Positions 16,937-26,390 are shown, numbered from the stretch's first letter. The stretch: 64,000 nt of DNA from Burkholderia sp052045245 (GCF_052045245.1 NZ_JBQEON010000023.1:1-64000), one strand, 5' to 3'. Notes: a model not told the origin generated them from the sequence alone. A program made the numbers and translations.

Positions 16937-19900
16937 TTACTCGCCAGCCACCGCCGGGCCGCCCGTATTGCCGCGGCGGTTGCGGCGCTTCTCGCCCCAC
17001 ACGCGGAACCGGTCCATGTACAGGTAGACGACCGGCGTCGTATACAGCGTCAGCACTTGCGACATGATCAGGCCGCCGGCGATCGCGATCCCGAGCGGCG
17101 CGCGCAGCTCGGCCCCGTCGCCATGGCCGAACGCGAGCGGCAGCGCGCCGAGGAGCGCCGCCATCGTCGTCATCATGATCGGCCGGAAGCGCAGCAGGCA
17201 CGCCTCGTGGATCGCATCGAACGACGACTTGTGGCCGTTGCGCGTCTGGTCGATCGCGAAGTCGACCATCATGATCGCGTTCTTCTTCACGATACCGATC
17301 AGCAGGATCACGCCGATCAGCGCGATGATGCTGAACTCGGTCTTGAACAGCAGCAGCGCGAGCAGCGCGCCGACGCCGGCCGACGGCAGCGTCGACAGGA
17401 TCGTGATCGGGTGGATGTAGCTCTCGTACAGGATCCCGAGCACGATGTAGACGGTCAGCAGCGCCGCGAGGATCAGGATCGGCTGGTTGTTCAGCGACTG
17501 CTGGAACGCCTGCGCGGTGCCCTGGAAGCTGCCGACGATCGTCGGCGGCACGCCGATCTGCGCCATCGTCTCGTAGATCACCTGGGTCGCCTGCGACAGC
17601 GACACGCCCGGCGGCAGGTTGAACGAGATCGTCGTCGCGACGAACAGCCCCTGGTGGTTGACCGACAGCGGCGTCGTGCTCGGGCCGAAGGTCGCGATCG
17701 CGGACAGCGGGATCATCGTCGACTTCGACGTCGACACCGATGCGCCCGACGACGCGCTCGACTTGCCGCTCGACGCGATCGAGTTCAGCGCCTGGTTGCG
17801 CGCGGAATCGGACGCGATCGCCGCGGCGCTGGTGGCGGCCGTACCGGCGCTCGACGTGCCGGCCTTCGTCGCGACGAAGGTGCCGGCCGCGGCGTTGGTC
17901 GTCTGCGAGCCGTTCGCGCTGCCGCCCGACGTGCTGATCCACACCTGGTTCAGCATCTCGGGGCTTTGCCAGTATTTCGGCGCGACTTCCATCACGACGT
18001 GGTACTGGTTCAGCGGGTTGTAGATCGTCGAGACCTGGCGCTGGCCGAACGCGTCGTACAGCGTGTTGTCGATCTGCGCGGGCTTGATGCCGAACCGCGC
18101 GGCGGTCGCGCGATCGATCGTCACCATGGCCTCCATGCCGCCTTGCTGCTGGTCGGAATTCACGTCGGTCAGCTCGGTGCGCTTTTGCAGCGCCTCGGTC
18201 AGCAGCGGCCCCCATTTGTACAGATCGGCGCTCGAATCGCCGAGCAGCGTGAACTGGTACTGCGCGTTGCTCTGCCGGCCGCCCACGCGAATGTCCTGCG
18301 AGGCCTGCAGGAACGTGCTCGCGCCCGCGACGTCCGACAGCGGCTTGCGCAGCTGCTGGATCACCTGGTCGGCCGACAGCTTGCGTTCGGTGCGATCCTT
18401 CAGCATGACGAACATGAACCCCGAGTTGGTCTGCGTGCCGCCGGTGAAGCCCGCCACACTCGCCACGTTCGGGTTGGCCTGCACGATCCGCATCATCTCG
18501 GTGAACTTCAGCTTCATCGCCTGGAATGACGTGGACTGGTCGGCCCGAATGCCACCGATCATCAGCCCGGTGTCCTGCTGCGGGAAGAAGCCCTTCGGCA
18601 CGATGACGTACAGGTAGACGTTCAACCCGATCGTCGCGAACAAGATCAGCAGGATCAGCAGCGGGCGGCGCAGCGCCCACGACAGCGAGCGCTCGTAGCC
18701 GCGCTGCATCCGCGTGAAGAAGCGCTCGAGGAAACGGCCGAAGGGGCCTTCCTCCTGCACGTCGTGCGATTCGCGCAGCAGCCGTGCGCACATCATCGGC
18801 GTAACGGTGAGCGACACCGCGAGCGAGACGCCAATCGCGAGCGACAGCGTCAGCGCGAATTCGCGGAACAGCCGCCCGACGATGCCGCCCATCAGCAGGA
18901 TCGGCAGGAACACCGCGACGAGCGAGAGGCTCATCGACAGCACCGTGAAGCCGACCTCGCGCGCGCCGTCGAACGCCGCCTGCATCCTGGGCTTGCCGTT
19001 CTCGATGTGGCGCGTGATGTTCTCGAGCACGACGATCGCATCGTCGACGACGAAGCCGGTCGCGACGATCAGCGCCATCAGCGACAGGTTGTCGATCGAG
19101 AAGCCGAGCAGGTACATCGCACCGAACGTGCCGATGATCGAGATCGGCACCGCGACGCTCGGAATCAGCGTCGCGCGCCAGTTGCGCAGGAACAGGAACA
19201 CGACCATCACGACGAGGCTGACCGCGATCAGCAGCGTGTGCTCGGTGTCCTTCAGCGACGCGCGGATGGTGGTCGAGCGGTCGAGCACCGGCGTGACCGT
19301 GATGTCGGCCGGCAGCGACGCGGTGAGCTGCGGCAGCGCCGCGCGCACGCGGTCGATCGTCTCGATGATGTTCGCGCCGGGCGAGCGGTAGAGGATCACG
19401 AGCACCGCGCGCTTGCCGTTCGACAGGCCGAGGTTGCGCAGGTCCTCGACACCGTCGACGACCTCCGACAGGTCGGACAGCCGCACGGCCGCGCCGTTGC
19501 GGTACGCGACGACCAGATCGCTGTACTGCGACGCCTGCGAGGCCTGGTCGTTCGTATAGAGCTGGTAGCGCTTCGGGCCGAATTCGATCGCGCCCTTCGG
19601 GCTGTTCGCGTTCGCGGACGCGAGCGCGGCCCGCACGTCCTCGAGGCCGATCCCGTAGTGGAACAGCGCATGCGGTTCGAGCTCGACGCGCACGGCCGGA
19701 TTCGCGGAGCCGCTCACGGACACCTGGCCGATCCCGTCGATCTGCGACAGCGACTGCTGCAGCACCGTCGACGCGGCGTCGTACAGCTTGGCGGGCGACG
19801 ACGTTTCCGACGTGAGCGACACGATCATGATCGGCGAGTCGGCCGGGTTGACCTTGCGGTACGTCGGGTTGCTCTTCAGCGACGCGGGCAGGTCGGCGCG

Positions 19901-20245
19901 CGCCGCGTTGATCGCGGCCTGCACGTCGCGCGCGGCGCCGTTGATGTCGCGGTTCAGCCCGAACTGCAGGATGATCCGCGCGTTGCCGACCGTGCTGGTC
20001 GACGTCATCTGGCTGACGTCGGCGATCGAGCCCAGATGCCGCTCGAGCGGGCTCGTCACGCTGGTCGCGACCGTCTCGGGGCTCGCGCCGGGCAGCGACG
20101 CCTGCACCGAGATGGTCGGGAAGTCGACCTGCGGCAGCGGCGACACCGGCAGCTTGATGAACGCGAACAGGCCCGCGAGCGCGACGCCGAGCGCGAGCAG
20201 CGTCGTCGCGACGGGGCGGGTGATGAAGGGGCGCGACAGGTTCAT
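16937..20245 (-). CDS. mdtC: RND multidrug efflux inner-membrane pump, MdtC/MuxC-like
   Basis: A 1102-residue HAE1-type RND transporter that exports drugs from periplasm or membrane using the proton gradient. It begins MNLSRPFITRPVATTLLALG, the usual first transmembrane helix, and has the twelve-helix, two-large-loop pattern. Asp residues of the proton relay are visible in VATGFVVDDAIVVLENI. It is about 70 residues longer than E. coli MdtC because of a Ser/Ala/Thr-rich insertion at about residues 770-850 in the second periplasmic loop. It follows mdtB by three bases. MdtB and MdtC form mixed trimers in characterised systems. Confidence 0.92.
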   Translation of the reverse strand: MNLSRPFITRPVATTLLALGVALAGLFAFIKLPVSPLPQVDFPTISVQASLPGASPETVATSVTSPLERHLGSIADVSQMTSTSTVGNARIILQFGLNRDINGAARDVQAAINAARADLPASLKSNPTYRKVNPADSPIMIVSLTSETSSPAKLYDAASTVLQQSLSQIDGIGQVSVSGSANPAVRVELEPHALFHYGIGLEDVRAALASANANSPKGAIEFGPKRYQLYTNDQASQASQYSDLVVAYRNGAAVRLSDLSEVVDGVEDLRNLGLSNGKRAVLVILYRSPGANIIETIDRVRAALPQLTASLPADITVTPVLDRSTTIRASLKDTEHTLLIAVSLVVMVVFLFLRNWRATLIPSVAVPISIIGTFGAMYLLGFSIDNLSLMALIVATGFVVDDAIVVLENITRHIENGKPRMQAAFDGAREVGFTVLSMSLSLVAVFLPILLMGGIVGRLFREFALTLSLAIGVSLAVSLTVTPMMCARLLRESHDVQEEGPFGRFLERFFTRMQRGYERSLSWALRRPLLILLILFATIGLNVYLYVIVPKGFFPQQDTGLMIGGIRADQSTSFQAMKLKFTEMMRIVQANPNVASVAGFTGGTQTNSGFMFVMLKDRTERKLSADQVIQQLRKPLSDVAGASTFLQASQDIRVGGRQSNAQYQFTLLGDSSADLYKWGPLLTEALQKRTELTDVNSDQQQGGMEAMVTIDRATAARFGIKPAQIDNTLYDAFGQRQVSTIYNPLNQYHVVMEVAPKYWQSPEMLNQVWISTSGGSANGSQTTNAAAGTFVATKAGTSSAGTAATSAAAIASDSARNQALNSIASSGKSSASSGASVSTSKSTMIPLSAIATFGPSTTPLSVNHQGLFVATTISFNLPPGVSLSQATQVIYETMAQIGVPPTIVGSFQGTAQAFQQSLNNQPILILAALLTVYIVLGILYESYIHPITILSTLPSAGVGALLALLLFKTEFSIIALIGVILLIGIVKKNAIMMVDFAIDQTRNGHKSSFDAIHEACLLRFRPIMMTTMAALLGALPLAFGHGDGAELRAPLGIAIAGGLIMSQVLTLYTTPVVYLYMDRFRVWGEKRRNRRGNTGGPAVAGE

Positions 20246-20248
20246 CGC

Positions 20249-23200
20249 TCACGCATCCGTGTGCTTGCCGGCGCCGGGGCCGTGCCGCTCGAACCAGCCG
20301 CGCACGCGGCGCGCGAGGCTGTCGAAGCCGAGATAGATCACCGGCGTCGTGAACAGCGTCAGCACCTGCGACACGATCAGGCCGCCCGCGATCGCGATCC
20401 CGAGCGGCTGGCGCAGCTCGGAGCCCGCGCCCGAGCCGACGATCAGCGGCACCGCGCCGAGCAGCGCGGCGAGCGTCGTCATCAGGATCGGCCGGAAGCG
20501 CAGCAGGCACGCCTGATAGATCGCCTCGCGCGGCGGCTTGCCTTCGACGCGTTCGGCCTCGAGCGCGAAGTCGATCATCATGATCGCGTTCTTCTTCACG
20601 ATGCCGATCAGCAGCACGATCCCGATGATCCCGATGATGTCGAGATCGTGCCCGGTGATCATCAGCGCGAGCAGCGCGCCGACGCCGGCCGACGGCAGCG
20701 TCGACAGGATCGTGATCGGGTGGATGTAGCTCTCGTACAGCACGCCGAGCACGATGTACATCGTGACGACCGCCGCGAGGATCAGGAACAGCTGGTTCGA
20801 CAGCGATGCCTGGAACGCGAGTGCGGCGCCCTGGAAGCGCGTCTGGAACGAGGCGGGCAGGCCGATGTCCTGTTCGGCCGTGCCGATCGCCTTCACGGCC
20901 TCGCCGAGCGATGCGCCCGGCGCGAGGTTGAACGAGATCGTCGTCGACGGGAACTGCGACAGGTGCGCGACGAGCAGCGGCGACGGCCGTTCGTGGAACG
21001 ACGCGATCGACGACAGCGGCACCTGGCCGCCGCCCGCGGACGGCAGGTAGATATCGTTCAGCGATTCGGCGTAATGCTGCTCCTTCGGCGCCGACTCGAG
21101 GATCACGCGGTACTGGTTCGACTGCGTGAAGATGGTCGACACGATGCGCTGGCCGAACGCGTCGTACAGCGCGTTGTCGACGGTCGCCGGCGTGATGCCG
21201 AAGCGCGCGGCGTTCGCGCGGTCGATCTCGATGTAGACCGACTGGCCGTTGCTCTGCAGGTCGGTCGCGACGTCGGCGAGCGACGGCTCCTTCTGCAGCC
21301 GCGCGACGAGCTTCGGCACCCAGGTCGCGAACTCGTCCGGGTTCGGGCTCGTCAGCATGAACTGGTACTGCGTCGGGCTCACGGTCGAGTCGATCGTCAG
21401 ATCCTGCACCGACTGCATGAACAACGTGATGCCGGTCACGTTCGCGACGCGCTGCTGCAGGCCGCGGATGATCTGCGCGGCGGTCTCGGAGCGTTCGTCG
21501 CGCGCCTTCAGGTTGATCAGCATGCGGCCGCTGTTCAGCGTGATGTTGTTGCCGTCGACGCCGATGAACGACGTGAGGCTCTCGACGTTCGGATCCTTCA
21601 GGATCTCGGCCGCGAGCGTCTGCTGGCGTTCGGCCATCGCGCCGTACGAGATCGACTGCGGCGCCTGCGTGATCGCCTGGATCACGCCGGTGTCCTGCGG
21701 GGGGAAGAAGCCCTTCGGCACGTACACGTAGAGCAGGGCGGTCAGCCCGAGCGTGATCAGCGCGACCACGAGCGTCGAGCGCTGGCGGTTCAGCACCCAT
21801 TCGAGCGCGACCGCGTAGCGCGCGATCACCCAGTCGATCGCGCGGTGCACGCGCGCCTCGAAGCGATGGCTCTCGGGCGGCGGCGAATGGCGCAGCAGCT
21901 TCGCGCACATCATCGGCACGAGCGTGAGCGACACGATCGCCGAGATCACGATCGTCACCGCGAGCGTGATCGCGAATTCGTGGAACAGGCGGCCGACCAC
22001 GTCGCCCATGAACAGCAGCGGGATCAGCACCGCGATCAGCGACACCGTCAGCGAGATGATCGTGAAGCCGATCTGCCGCGATCCCTTCAGCGCGGCCTCG
22101 AGGCCTGTTTCGCCTTCCTCGACGTAGCGCGCGATGTTCTCGATCATCACGATCGCATCGTCGACGACGAAGCCGGTCGCGATGGTGAGCGCCATCAGCG
22201 ACAGGTTGTTCAGCGAGAAGCCGGCCATGTACATCACCGCGAGCGTGCCGATCAGCGACAGCGGCACCGACAGGCTCGGGATGATGGTCGCGTAGATGTT
22301 CGCGAGGAACAGGTACATCACCAGCACGACCAGCGCGACCGCGAGCAGCAGCTCGAACTGCACGTCGCGCACGGCCGCGCGGATCATCGTCGTGCGGTCG
22401 GTGACGACCTGCACGTCGAGGGCGGCGGGCAGCGTTTCCTGCAGCTTCGGCAGCTGCGCCTTGATCGCGTCGACGGTCGCGATCACGTTCGCGCCCGGTT
22501 GGCGCTGCACGTTCAGGATGATCGCGGGTTCCGAATTGACCCACGCGCCGAGCTTGGTGTTCTCCGAGCCGGCGACCACCTTGGCGACGTCGGTCAGCAT
22601 CACCGGGCGGCCGCTCTTGTAGGCGACCACCGCGTCGTTGTACTGGTCGGCGCTGGTGAGCTGGTCGTTCGCGTTGATCGTGTACGCGCGCGTGGGGCCG
22701 TCGAAGTTGCCCTTCGGCGTGTTCACGTTCAGGTTCGAGATCGTCGTGCGCAGGTCGTCGAGGTTCATCCCGTACTGCGCGAGCGCGGTCGGGTTCGCCT
22801 GGATCCGCACGGCCGGCCGGTTGCCGCCCGACAGGCTGACGAGGCCGACGCCCGCGATCTGCGAGATCTTCATCGCGAGGCGTGTGTCGCTCAGGTCCTG
22901 AACCTGCGTGAGCGGCAGGGTCTTCGACGTGATGGCGAGCGTCAGCACCGGCGCATCGGCCGGATTGACCTTCGCATAGATCGGCGGGGCCGGGAGATCG
23001 GACGGCAGCAGGTTGCCGGCCGCGTTGATCGCGGCCTGCACTTCCTGTTCGGCGATGTCGAGCGGCAGGTCGAGCGAGAACTGCAGCGTGATCACCGATG
23101 CGCCGGCCGAGCTTTGCGACGACATCTGGTTCAGCGACGGCATCTGGCCGAACTGCCGCTCGAGCGGCGCGGTGACCGACGACGTCATCACCTCCGGGCT

Positions 23201-23362
23201 CGCGCCCGGATAGAAGGTCTGGACCTGGATCGTCGGATAGTCGACCTCGGGCAGCGCGGCGAGCGGCAGGAAGCGCAGCGCGACGAGGCCGGCCAGCATG
23301 ATCGCCGCCATCAGGAGGGCGGTGCCGACCGGCCGGAGAATGAAGAGACGGGATGGATTCAT
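20249..23362 (-). CDS. mdtB: RND multidrug efflux inner-membrane pump, MdtB/MuxB-like
   Basis: A 1037-residue RND transporter, normal length. It starts MNPSRLFILRPVGTALLMAA and shows the proton-relay segment TGFVVDDAIVMIENIARYVE and the KKNAIMMIDFALE block of transmembrane helix 10. It is a paralogue of the downstream pump, and the tandem pair identifies an MdtBC/MuxBC arrangement instead of a single homotrimeric pump. It follows the adaptor gene by 15 bases. No outer-membrane factor gene accompanies the operon, so it probably borrows a TolC/OpmB-type channel encoded elsewhere. Confidence 0.92.
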   Translation of the reverse strand: MNPSRLFILRPVGTALLMAAIMLAGLVALRFLPLAALPEVDYPTIQVQTFYPGASPEVMTSSVTAPLERQFGQMPSLNQMSSQSSAGASVITLQFSLDLPLDIAEQEVQAAINAAGNLLPSDLPAPPIYAKVNPADAPVLTLAITSKTLPLTQVQDLSDTRLAMKISQIAGVGLVSLSGGNRPAVRIQANPTALAQYGMNLDDLRTTISNLNVNTPKGNFDGPTRAYTINANDQLTSADQYNDAVVAYKSGRPVMLTDVAKVVAGSENTKLGAWVNSEPAIILNVQRQPGANVIATVDAIKAQLPKLQETLPAALDVQVVTDRTTMIRAAVRDVQFELLLAVALVVLVMYLFLANIYATIIPSLSVPLSLIGTLAVMYMAGFSLNNLSLMALTIATGFVVDDAIVMIENIARYVEEGETGLEAALKGSRQIGFTIISLTVSLIAVLIPLLFMGDVVGRLFHEFAITLAVTIVISAIVSLTLVPMMCAKLLRHSPPPESHRFEARVHRAIDWVIARYAVALEWVLNRQRSTLVVALITLGLTALLYVYVPKGFFPPQDTGVIQAITQAPQSISYGAMAERQQTLAAEILKDPNVESLTSFIGVDGNNITLNSGRMLINLKARDERSETAAQIIRGLQQRVANVTGITLFMQSVQDLTIDSTVSPTQYQFMLTSPNPDEFATWVPKLVARLQKEPSLADVATDLQSNGQSVYIEIDRANAARFGITPATVDNALYDAFGQRIVSTIFTQSNQYRVILESAPKEQHYAESLNDIYLPSAGGGQVPLSSIASFHERPSPLLVAHLSQFPSTTISFNLAPGASLGEAVKAIGTAEQDIGLPASFQTRFQGAALAFQASLSNQLFLILAAVVTMYIVLGVLYESYIHPITILSTLPSAGVGALLALMITGHDLDIIGIIGIVLLIGIVKKNAIMMIDFALEAERVEGKPPREAIYQACLLRFRPILMTTLAALLGAVPLIVGSGAGSELRQPLGIAIAGGLIVSQVLTLFTTPVIYLGFDSLARRVRGWFERHGPGAGKHTDA

Positions 23363-23377
23363 CGAGCGGCCCGCGCG

Positions 23378-24748
23378 TTACCGGGCCGCGGAGGCCGCTG
23401 CCTGCGACGCGCCGTGCTTGTGTCCGCCGTGCTGGGCGCCCGCGCCCGACGCGCCCGATGCCGCGCCGGCGCCGTGCGCGCCCGACGCGCCCTTCGGCTT
23501 GTCGGCCGGGATCGAGATCTTCGCGCCTTCGCGCAGCCGGTCGGAGCCGTCGGTGACCACGCGCTCGCCGAGCGCGACGCCGCTGACGATGCTCGTGCGC
23601 TCGCCGTCGACCGGGCCGGTCGTGACCTTGCGCACCGTCACCGTGTTGTCGGGCTTCACGATGTAGACGAACTGGCCGATCGAGCCGGTCAGCACGGCGG
23701 CCGTCGGCACGATCGTCGCATTGCGAAGCACGTCGACGAGCAGCCGCGTGTTCACGAACTGATTCGGGAACAACAACCCTTCCTTGTTGGCGAACGTCGC
23801 GCGCAGCTTGACCGTGCCGGTGCTGGTGTCGATCTGGTTGTCGAGCGTTTCGAGCGCGCCCGTCTCGAGCGGCACCGTGTTGTTGCGGTTGTACGCGGTG
23901 ACCGACAGCTTTTGGCCCGCGTTCACCTGCTTGACGATCTGCGGCAGGTTGTCTTCCGACGTGGTGAAGATCACGCTCATCGGCTGCAACTGCGTGATCA
24001 CGACGATCCCGGTCGAGTCGCCGGGCGTCACGTAGTTGCCGGGGTCGACCTGGCGCAGGCCGACGCGGCCCGACACCGGCGCCGTGATGCGCGCATAGGT
24101 GAGGTTCAGCTTCGCGGAATCGATCGCGGCCTGATCGGTCTTCACCGATCCTTCGTATTGCTTGACGAGCGAGGCCTGCGTGTCGACCGTCTGCGCCGCG
24201 ATCGAGTCCTGCGACAGCAGCGTCTGGTAGCGCTTCAGGTCGAGGCGGGCCGTCGCGAGCAGCGCCTCGTCGCGCGCGTGCGTGCCTTCGGCGTTCTCGA
24301 GCGCGACCTGGTACGGGCGCGGGTCGATTTGCGCGAGCACGTCGCCTTTCTTGACGATCTGGCCTTCCTGGAACGCGACCGACTGCAGGTAGCCCGACAG
24401 CTGCGTCTTGACCGTCACGTTCGCGAGCGGCGTCACGGTGCCGAGCGCGGACAGCACGATCGGCATCTCGCCTTGCGTCGCGGTCGCGACCGACACGGGC
24501 TGCGCAACGTTGGCCATCGCGGCCGGGCCGCCGCGGCCGCGATGGCTGCCAGCACCGGCGCTGGCGCCGGAGGCCGCGCTGCCCGCTGCCGGCGTGCCGG
24601 CCGGCGTACGGTTCCACGGGTGCCACCACAGCAGGCCGCCGATGACGACGACCGCGAGCGTCCCGATCACCAGCGTGCGGCGCGGCCGGCGCGCGGCAGG
24701 GGAGGCGGGGTCCTTCGAAGGGGGCGTGGGCTTTTGTTGGTTGTCCAT
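23378..24748 (-). CDS. mdtA: RND efflux periplasmic adaptor, MdtA/MuxA-like
   Basis: A 456-residue membrane fusion protein. An N-terminal membrane anchor (TLVIGTLAVVVIGGLLWW, about residues 30-47) is followed by the split lipoyl domain (VSVATATQGEMPIVLSALG and FQEGQIVKKGDVLAQIDPR), an alpha-helical hairpin (about residues 140-200) and beta-barrel regions. The C-terminal 40 residues are rich in Gly, Ala, His and Ser. It links the inner-membrane pumps to an outer-membrane channel. It is the first gene of the operon; its promoter should lie in the 247-base gap up to the iclR stop, where TTGAAA near 24952 could be a -35 element. Confidence 0.92.
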   Translation of the reverse strand: MDNQQKPTPPSKDPASPAARRPRRTLVIGTLAVVVIGGLLWWHPWNRTPAGTPAAGSAASGASAGAGSHRGRGGPAAMANVAQPVSVATATQGEMPIVLSALGTVTPLANVTVKTQLSGYLQSVAFQEGQIVKKGDVLAQIDPRPYQVALENAEGTHARDEALLATARLDLKRYQTLLSQDSIAAQTVDTQASLVKQYEGSVKTDQAAIDSAKLNLTYARITAPVSGRVGLRQVDPGNYVTPGDSTGIVVITQLQPMSVIFTTSEDNLPQIVKQVNAGQKLSVTAYNRNNTVPLETGALETLDNQIDTSTGTVKLRATFANKEGLLFPNQFVNTRLLVDVLRNATIVPTAAVLTGSIGQFVYIVKPDNTVTVRKVTTGPVDGERTSIVSGVALGERVVTDGSDRLREGAKISIPADKPKGASGAHGAGAASGASGAGAQHGGHKHGASQAAASAAR

Positions 24749-24995
24749 CGTGTTCTGTCAGGAAGGCGGCGCGGCGTGCCGGGAAACGGGCGTGGAGCGG
24801 CGCGTGGGCATGCGGTGCCGGGAGGGCCGGCTCGGTCCGGGCCCGTTCCGGCCCGCGCGGGAAAAGAGCGGTGCGCACCGCGAATGCGGCGCGACGATGG
24901 GCATGATCCTACGTCCCGTCCCCGTTAGAGTCCAGTGCTCTATCTTTCAACGGGTTACGGTCGTTACAGAACGCGACAGGACGATGACGAATCGA

Positions 24996-25820
24996 TTACA
25001 TGGCACCGCGCCGGGCCGGCGCGCCGCCGATTTCGCGGGTGATTTTCGCGATGCATTCGTGCAGCGCGGGCACCACGTGTTCCTCTAGCCATTCGGGCGG
25101 GCACTGGCTGGACGCGCCGCCGCAGTTCACCGAGTAGCGCTGGCCCGACGGACCGACGAAACCGGCTGCGACCGCGTTCAGCCCTTCGCGCCATTCGCCG
25201 ATCGCGATCGCATGGCCTTCCCGGATCGCGGCTTCGAGGCCGGGGTTCAGCCGTGCCGATACATGCGGCCAGTCGTCGCCGGCCGTCGCGCGCAGCGCGT
25301 CGAGCAGCGTGTGGCGCTCGCCGTCCTCCAGCGCCGCCAGATACGCGCGGCCGACCGCGGTGCGTGCGATGTCCATCCGCGAGCCGATCTCGAGGCGCGT
25401 GACGAGCACGGCGGAGCGCGGCCGGATCACGTCGATCGCGACCATGTCGAGCCGGTCGCGCACCGCGAGGTGCACCGACAGCGACGTGCGCTCGGCGAGC
25501 TCGATCATGAACGGCCGCGAGCGTGCGCGGATGTCGAAGTTGCGCAGGAAGCCGTGGCTCAGCTCCAGCACCGATGCGGTGAGCACGAAGCGCTCGCTGT
25601 CGGGCAACTGGAACAGGAAGCCGGCGCTGACGAGTGTCGCCGTGATGCGCGACACGGTCGGCTTCGGGATGCCGGTCAATTCGGTCAGCTCGCGGTTGCT
25701 GACCGGGGCGTCGGCGGCTGCGATGCGGCGCAGCACGGCGAGGCCGCGCGCGAGCGCGGTGATCTCGTCGGGCGACGATTCGCGATCTCGGGGCGCGGGA
25801 GGCGTTACAGGTGTCGACAC
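24996..25820 (-). CDS. IclR-family transcriptional regulator
   Basis: A 274-residue regulator with an N-terminal winged helix-turn-helix (about residues 20-85, with LARGLAVLRRIAAADAPVSNRELTE and GIPKPTVSRITATL) and a C-terminal IclR effector domain (about 95-260). The start is GTG at 25820. The gene stands between the efflux operon and a gene-free region and is on the same strand as mdtABC, so it could read into that operon. A 19-base motif 16 bases upstream of its start recurs at 26044 and is a candidate operator. The effector is unknown; IclR proteins usually sense small aromatic or carboxylic acids. Confidence 0.9.
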   Translation of the reverse strand: MSTPVTPPAPRDRESSPDEITALARGLAVLRRIAAADAPVSNRELTELTGIPKPTVSRITATLVSAGFLFQLPDSERFVLTASVLELSHGFLRNFDIRARSRPFMIELAERTSLSVHLAVRDRLDMVAIDVIRPRSAVLVTRLEIGSRMDIARTAVGRAYLAALEDGERHTLLDALRATAGDDWPHVSARLNPGLEAAIREGHAIAIGEWREGLNAVAAGFVGPSGQRYSVNCGGASSQCPPEWLEEHVVPALHECIAKITREIGGAPARRGAM

Positions 25821-25835
25821 GAGGGATTCTCTCTA

Positions 25836-25854
25836 TTTCCGAAACTCGATTTCA
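25836..25854 (-). promoter_or_regulatory. Candidate IclR-family operator upstream of iclR
   Basis: TTTCCGAAACTCGATTTCA shares the pattern TTTYCGAAAC-N4-TTTCA with the sequence at 26044-26062. Its position just upstream of the GTG start fits autoregulation. Binding is inference. Confidence 0.5.
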
Positions 25855-26006
25855 ATTTTGTTGGTATTGTAGGACGATTGTCAAAAGATGCATGTTCCAT
25901 GGGTGAATCGTTCATTGGATGCGATTTTACGGGTTCACCCTTGGTTTATTAGGAAAACGCTCCGATGAGCGTTGCCGGAAAGTGCGGAAGCCGGTGCAAA
26001 TACCGC
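25855..26006. other. Gene-free part of the iclR-phoX intergenic region
   Basis: No convincing gene. A 7-base inverted repeat GGGTGAA/TTCACCC spans 25901-25940. A 26-codon plus-strand frame from 25888 has no ribosome-binding site and no recognisable features. Confidence 0.5.
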
Positions 26007-26035
26007 TTGACTTGTCGGGCGGAAACGGAAAGAAT
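26007..26035 (+). promoter_or_regulatory. Sigma70-type promoter of the candidate small RNA
   Basis: The -35 element TTGACT (26007-26012) and the -10 element AAGAAT (26030-26035) are separated by 17 bases. A transcript should start near 26042 and would meet the terminators at 26102-26168. Confidence 0.6.
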
Positions 26036-26043
26036 GTCTCACG

Positions 26044-26062
26044 TTTTCGAAACATCGTTTCA
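26044..26062 (+). promoter_or_regulatory. Second copy of the candidate IclR operator
   Basis: TTTTCGAAACATCGTTTCA matches the iclR-leader motif in pattern and length. It overlaps the predicted start of the small RNA, a typical position for repression. Confidence 0.5.
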
Positions 26063-26138
26063 GGAGTTTAACCGGCAACGGTGTTTCGCGCAGTCTCTCA
26101 GGTTCTAGCACGGCCCTCGGAATGGCTAGAACTTTTTT

Positions 26139-26168
26139 AGCGCCACGGTCTCCGTGGCGCTTTTTTTT
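26139..26168 (+). terminator. Strong rho-independent terminator
   Basis: Stem AGCGCCACGG/CCGTGGCGCT with a 3-base loop followed by eight Ts on the plus strand. It lies directly behind a weaker terminator (26102-26138). Confidence 0.9.
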
Positions 26169-26274
26169 GCCCGTCCGCCGGACGCGTCAGGCCCGTATTA
26201 TCCCCGATCGCTGAAAACGCCTGTTCCTATCGGGCGCGCGCATGCCTGCATGCACGCGCGGCTGCGTCGCGCGC

Positions 26275-26309
26275 AAAAAAAAGCGCGACGCCCACGACGG
26301 GCATCGCGC
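26275..26309 (-). terminator. Terminator of the phoX gene
   Basis: On the minus strand a 12-base-pair stem with a TCG loop (26283-26309) is followed by eight Ts (26275-26282). It lies about 80 bases after the phoX stop codon. Confidence 0.85.
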
Positions 26310-26390
26310 ATCAAACGGCGTGGAGCGCCGACGAATGAAACGTGATGAAGAAAGGGTGACAGGGGCACGCGGCCCCCGTGGCGCGGCGGG

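Larger units (their letters stand above)
26042..26168 (+). ncRNA. Candidate orphan small RNA of about 125 nucleotides
   Basis: A plus-strand transcript from the promoter at 26007-26035 would end at two successive intrinsic terminators and cross no protein gene: iclR upstream and phoX downstream are both on the minus strand. The first terminator has the stem GTTCTAGC/GCTAGAAC (26102-26132) followed by six Ts. The second has a 10-base-pair stem (26139-26161) followed by eight Ts. The first 20 bases carry a motif shared with the iclR leader. I do not recognise a known RNA family; a superficial CTCTCAGG match to glycine riboswitches is not supported by the rest of that fold. A terminated leader with a lost gene is the alternative. 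Confidence 0.55.

Noticed and set aside
16887..24878. A 2663-codon open frame on the minus strand, and a 2054-codon frame on the plus strand over the same region
   Set aside because: Both are other-frame shadows of mdtABC caused by extreme GC3 bias. They are Arg/Asp/His-rich, cross gene borders and show no domain.
26042..26168. Glycine riboswitch, suggested by CTCTCAGG
   Set aside because: The other conserved parts of the glycine aptamer are absent and no downstream gene is on the same strand.
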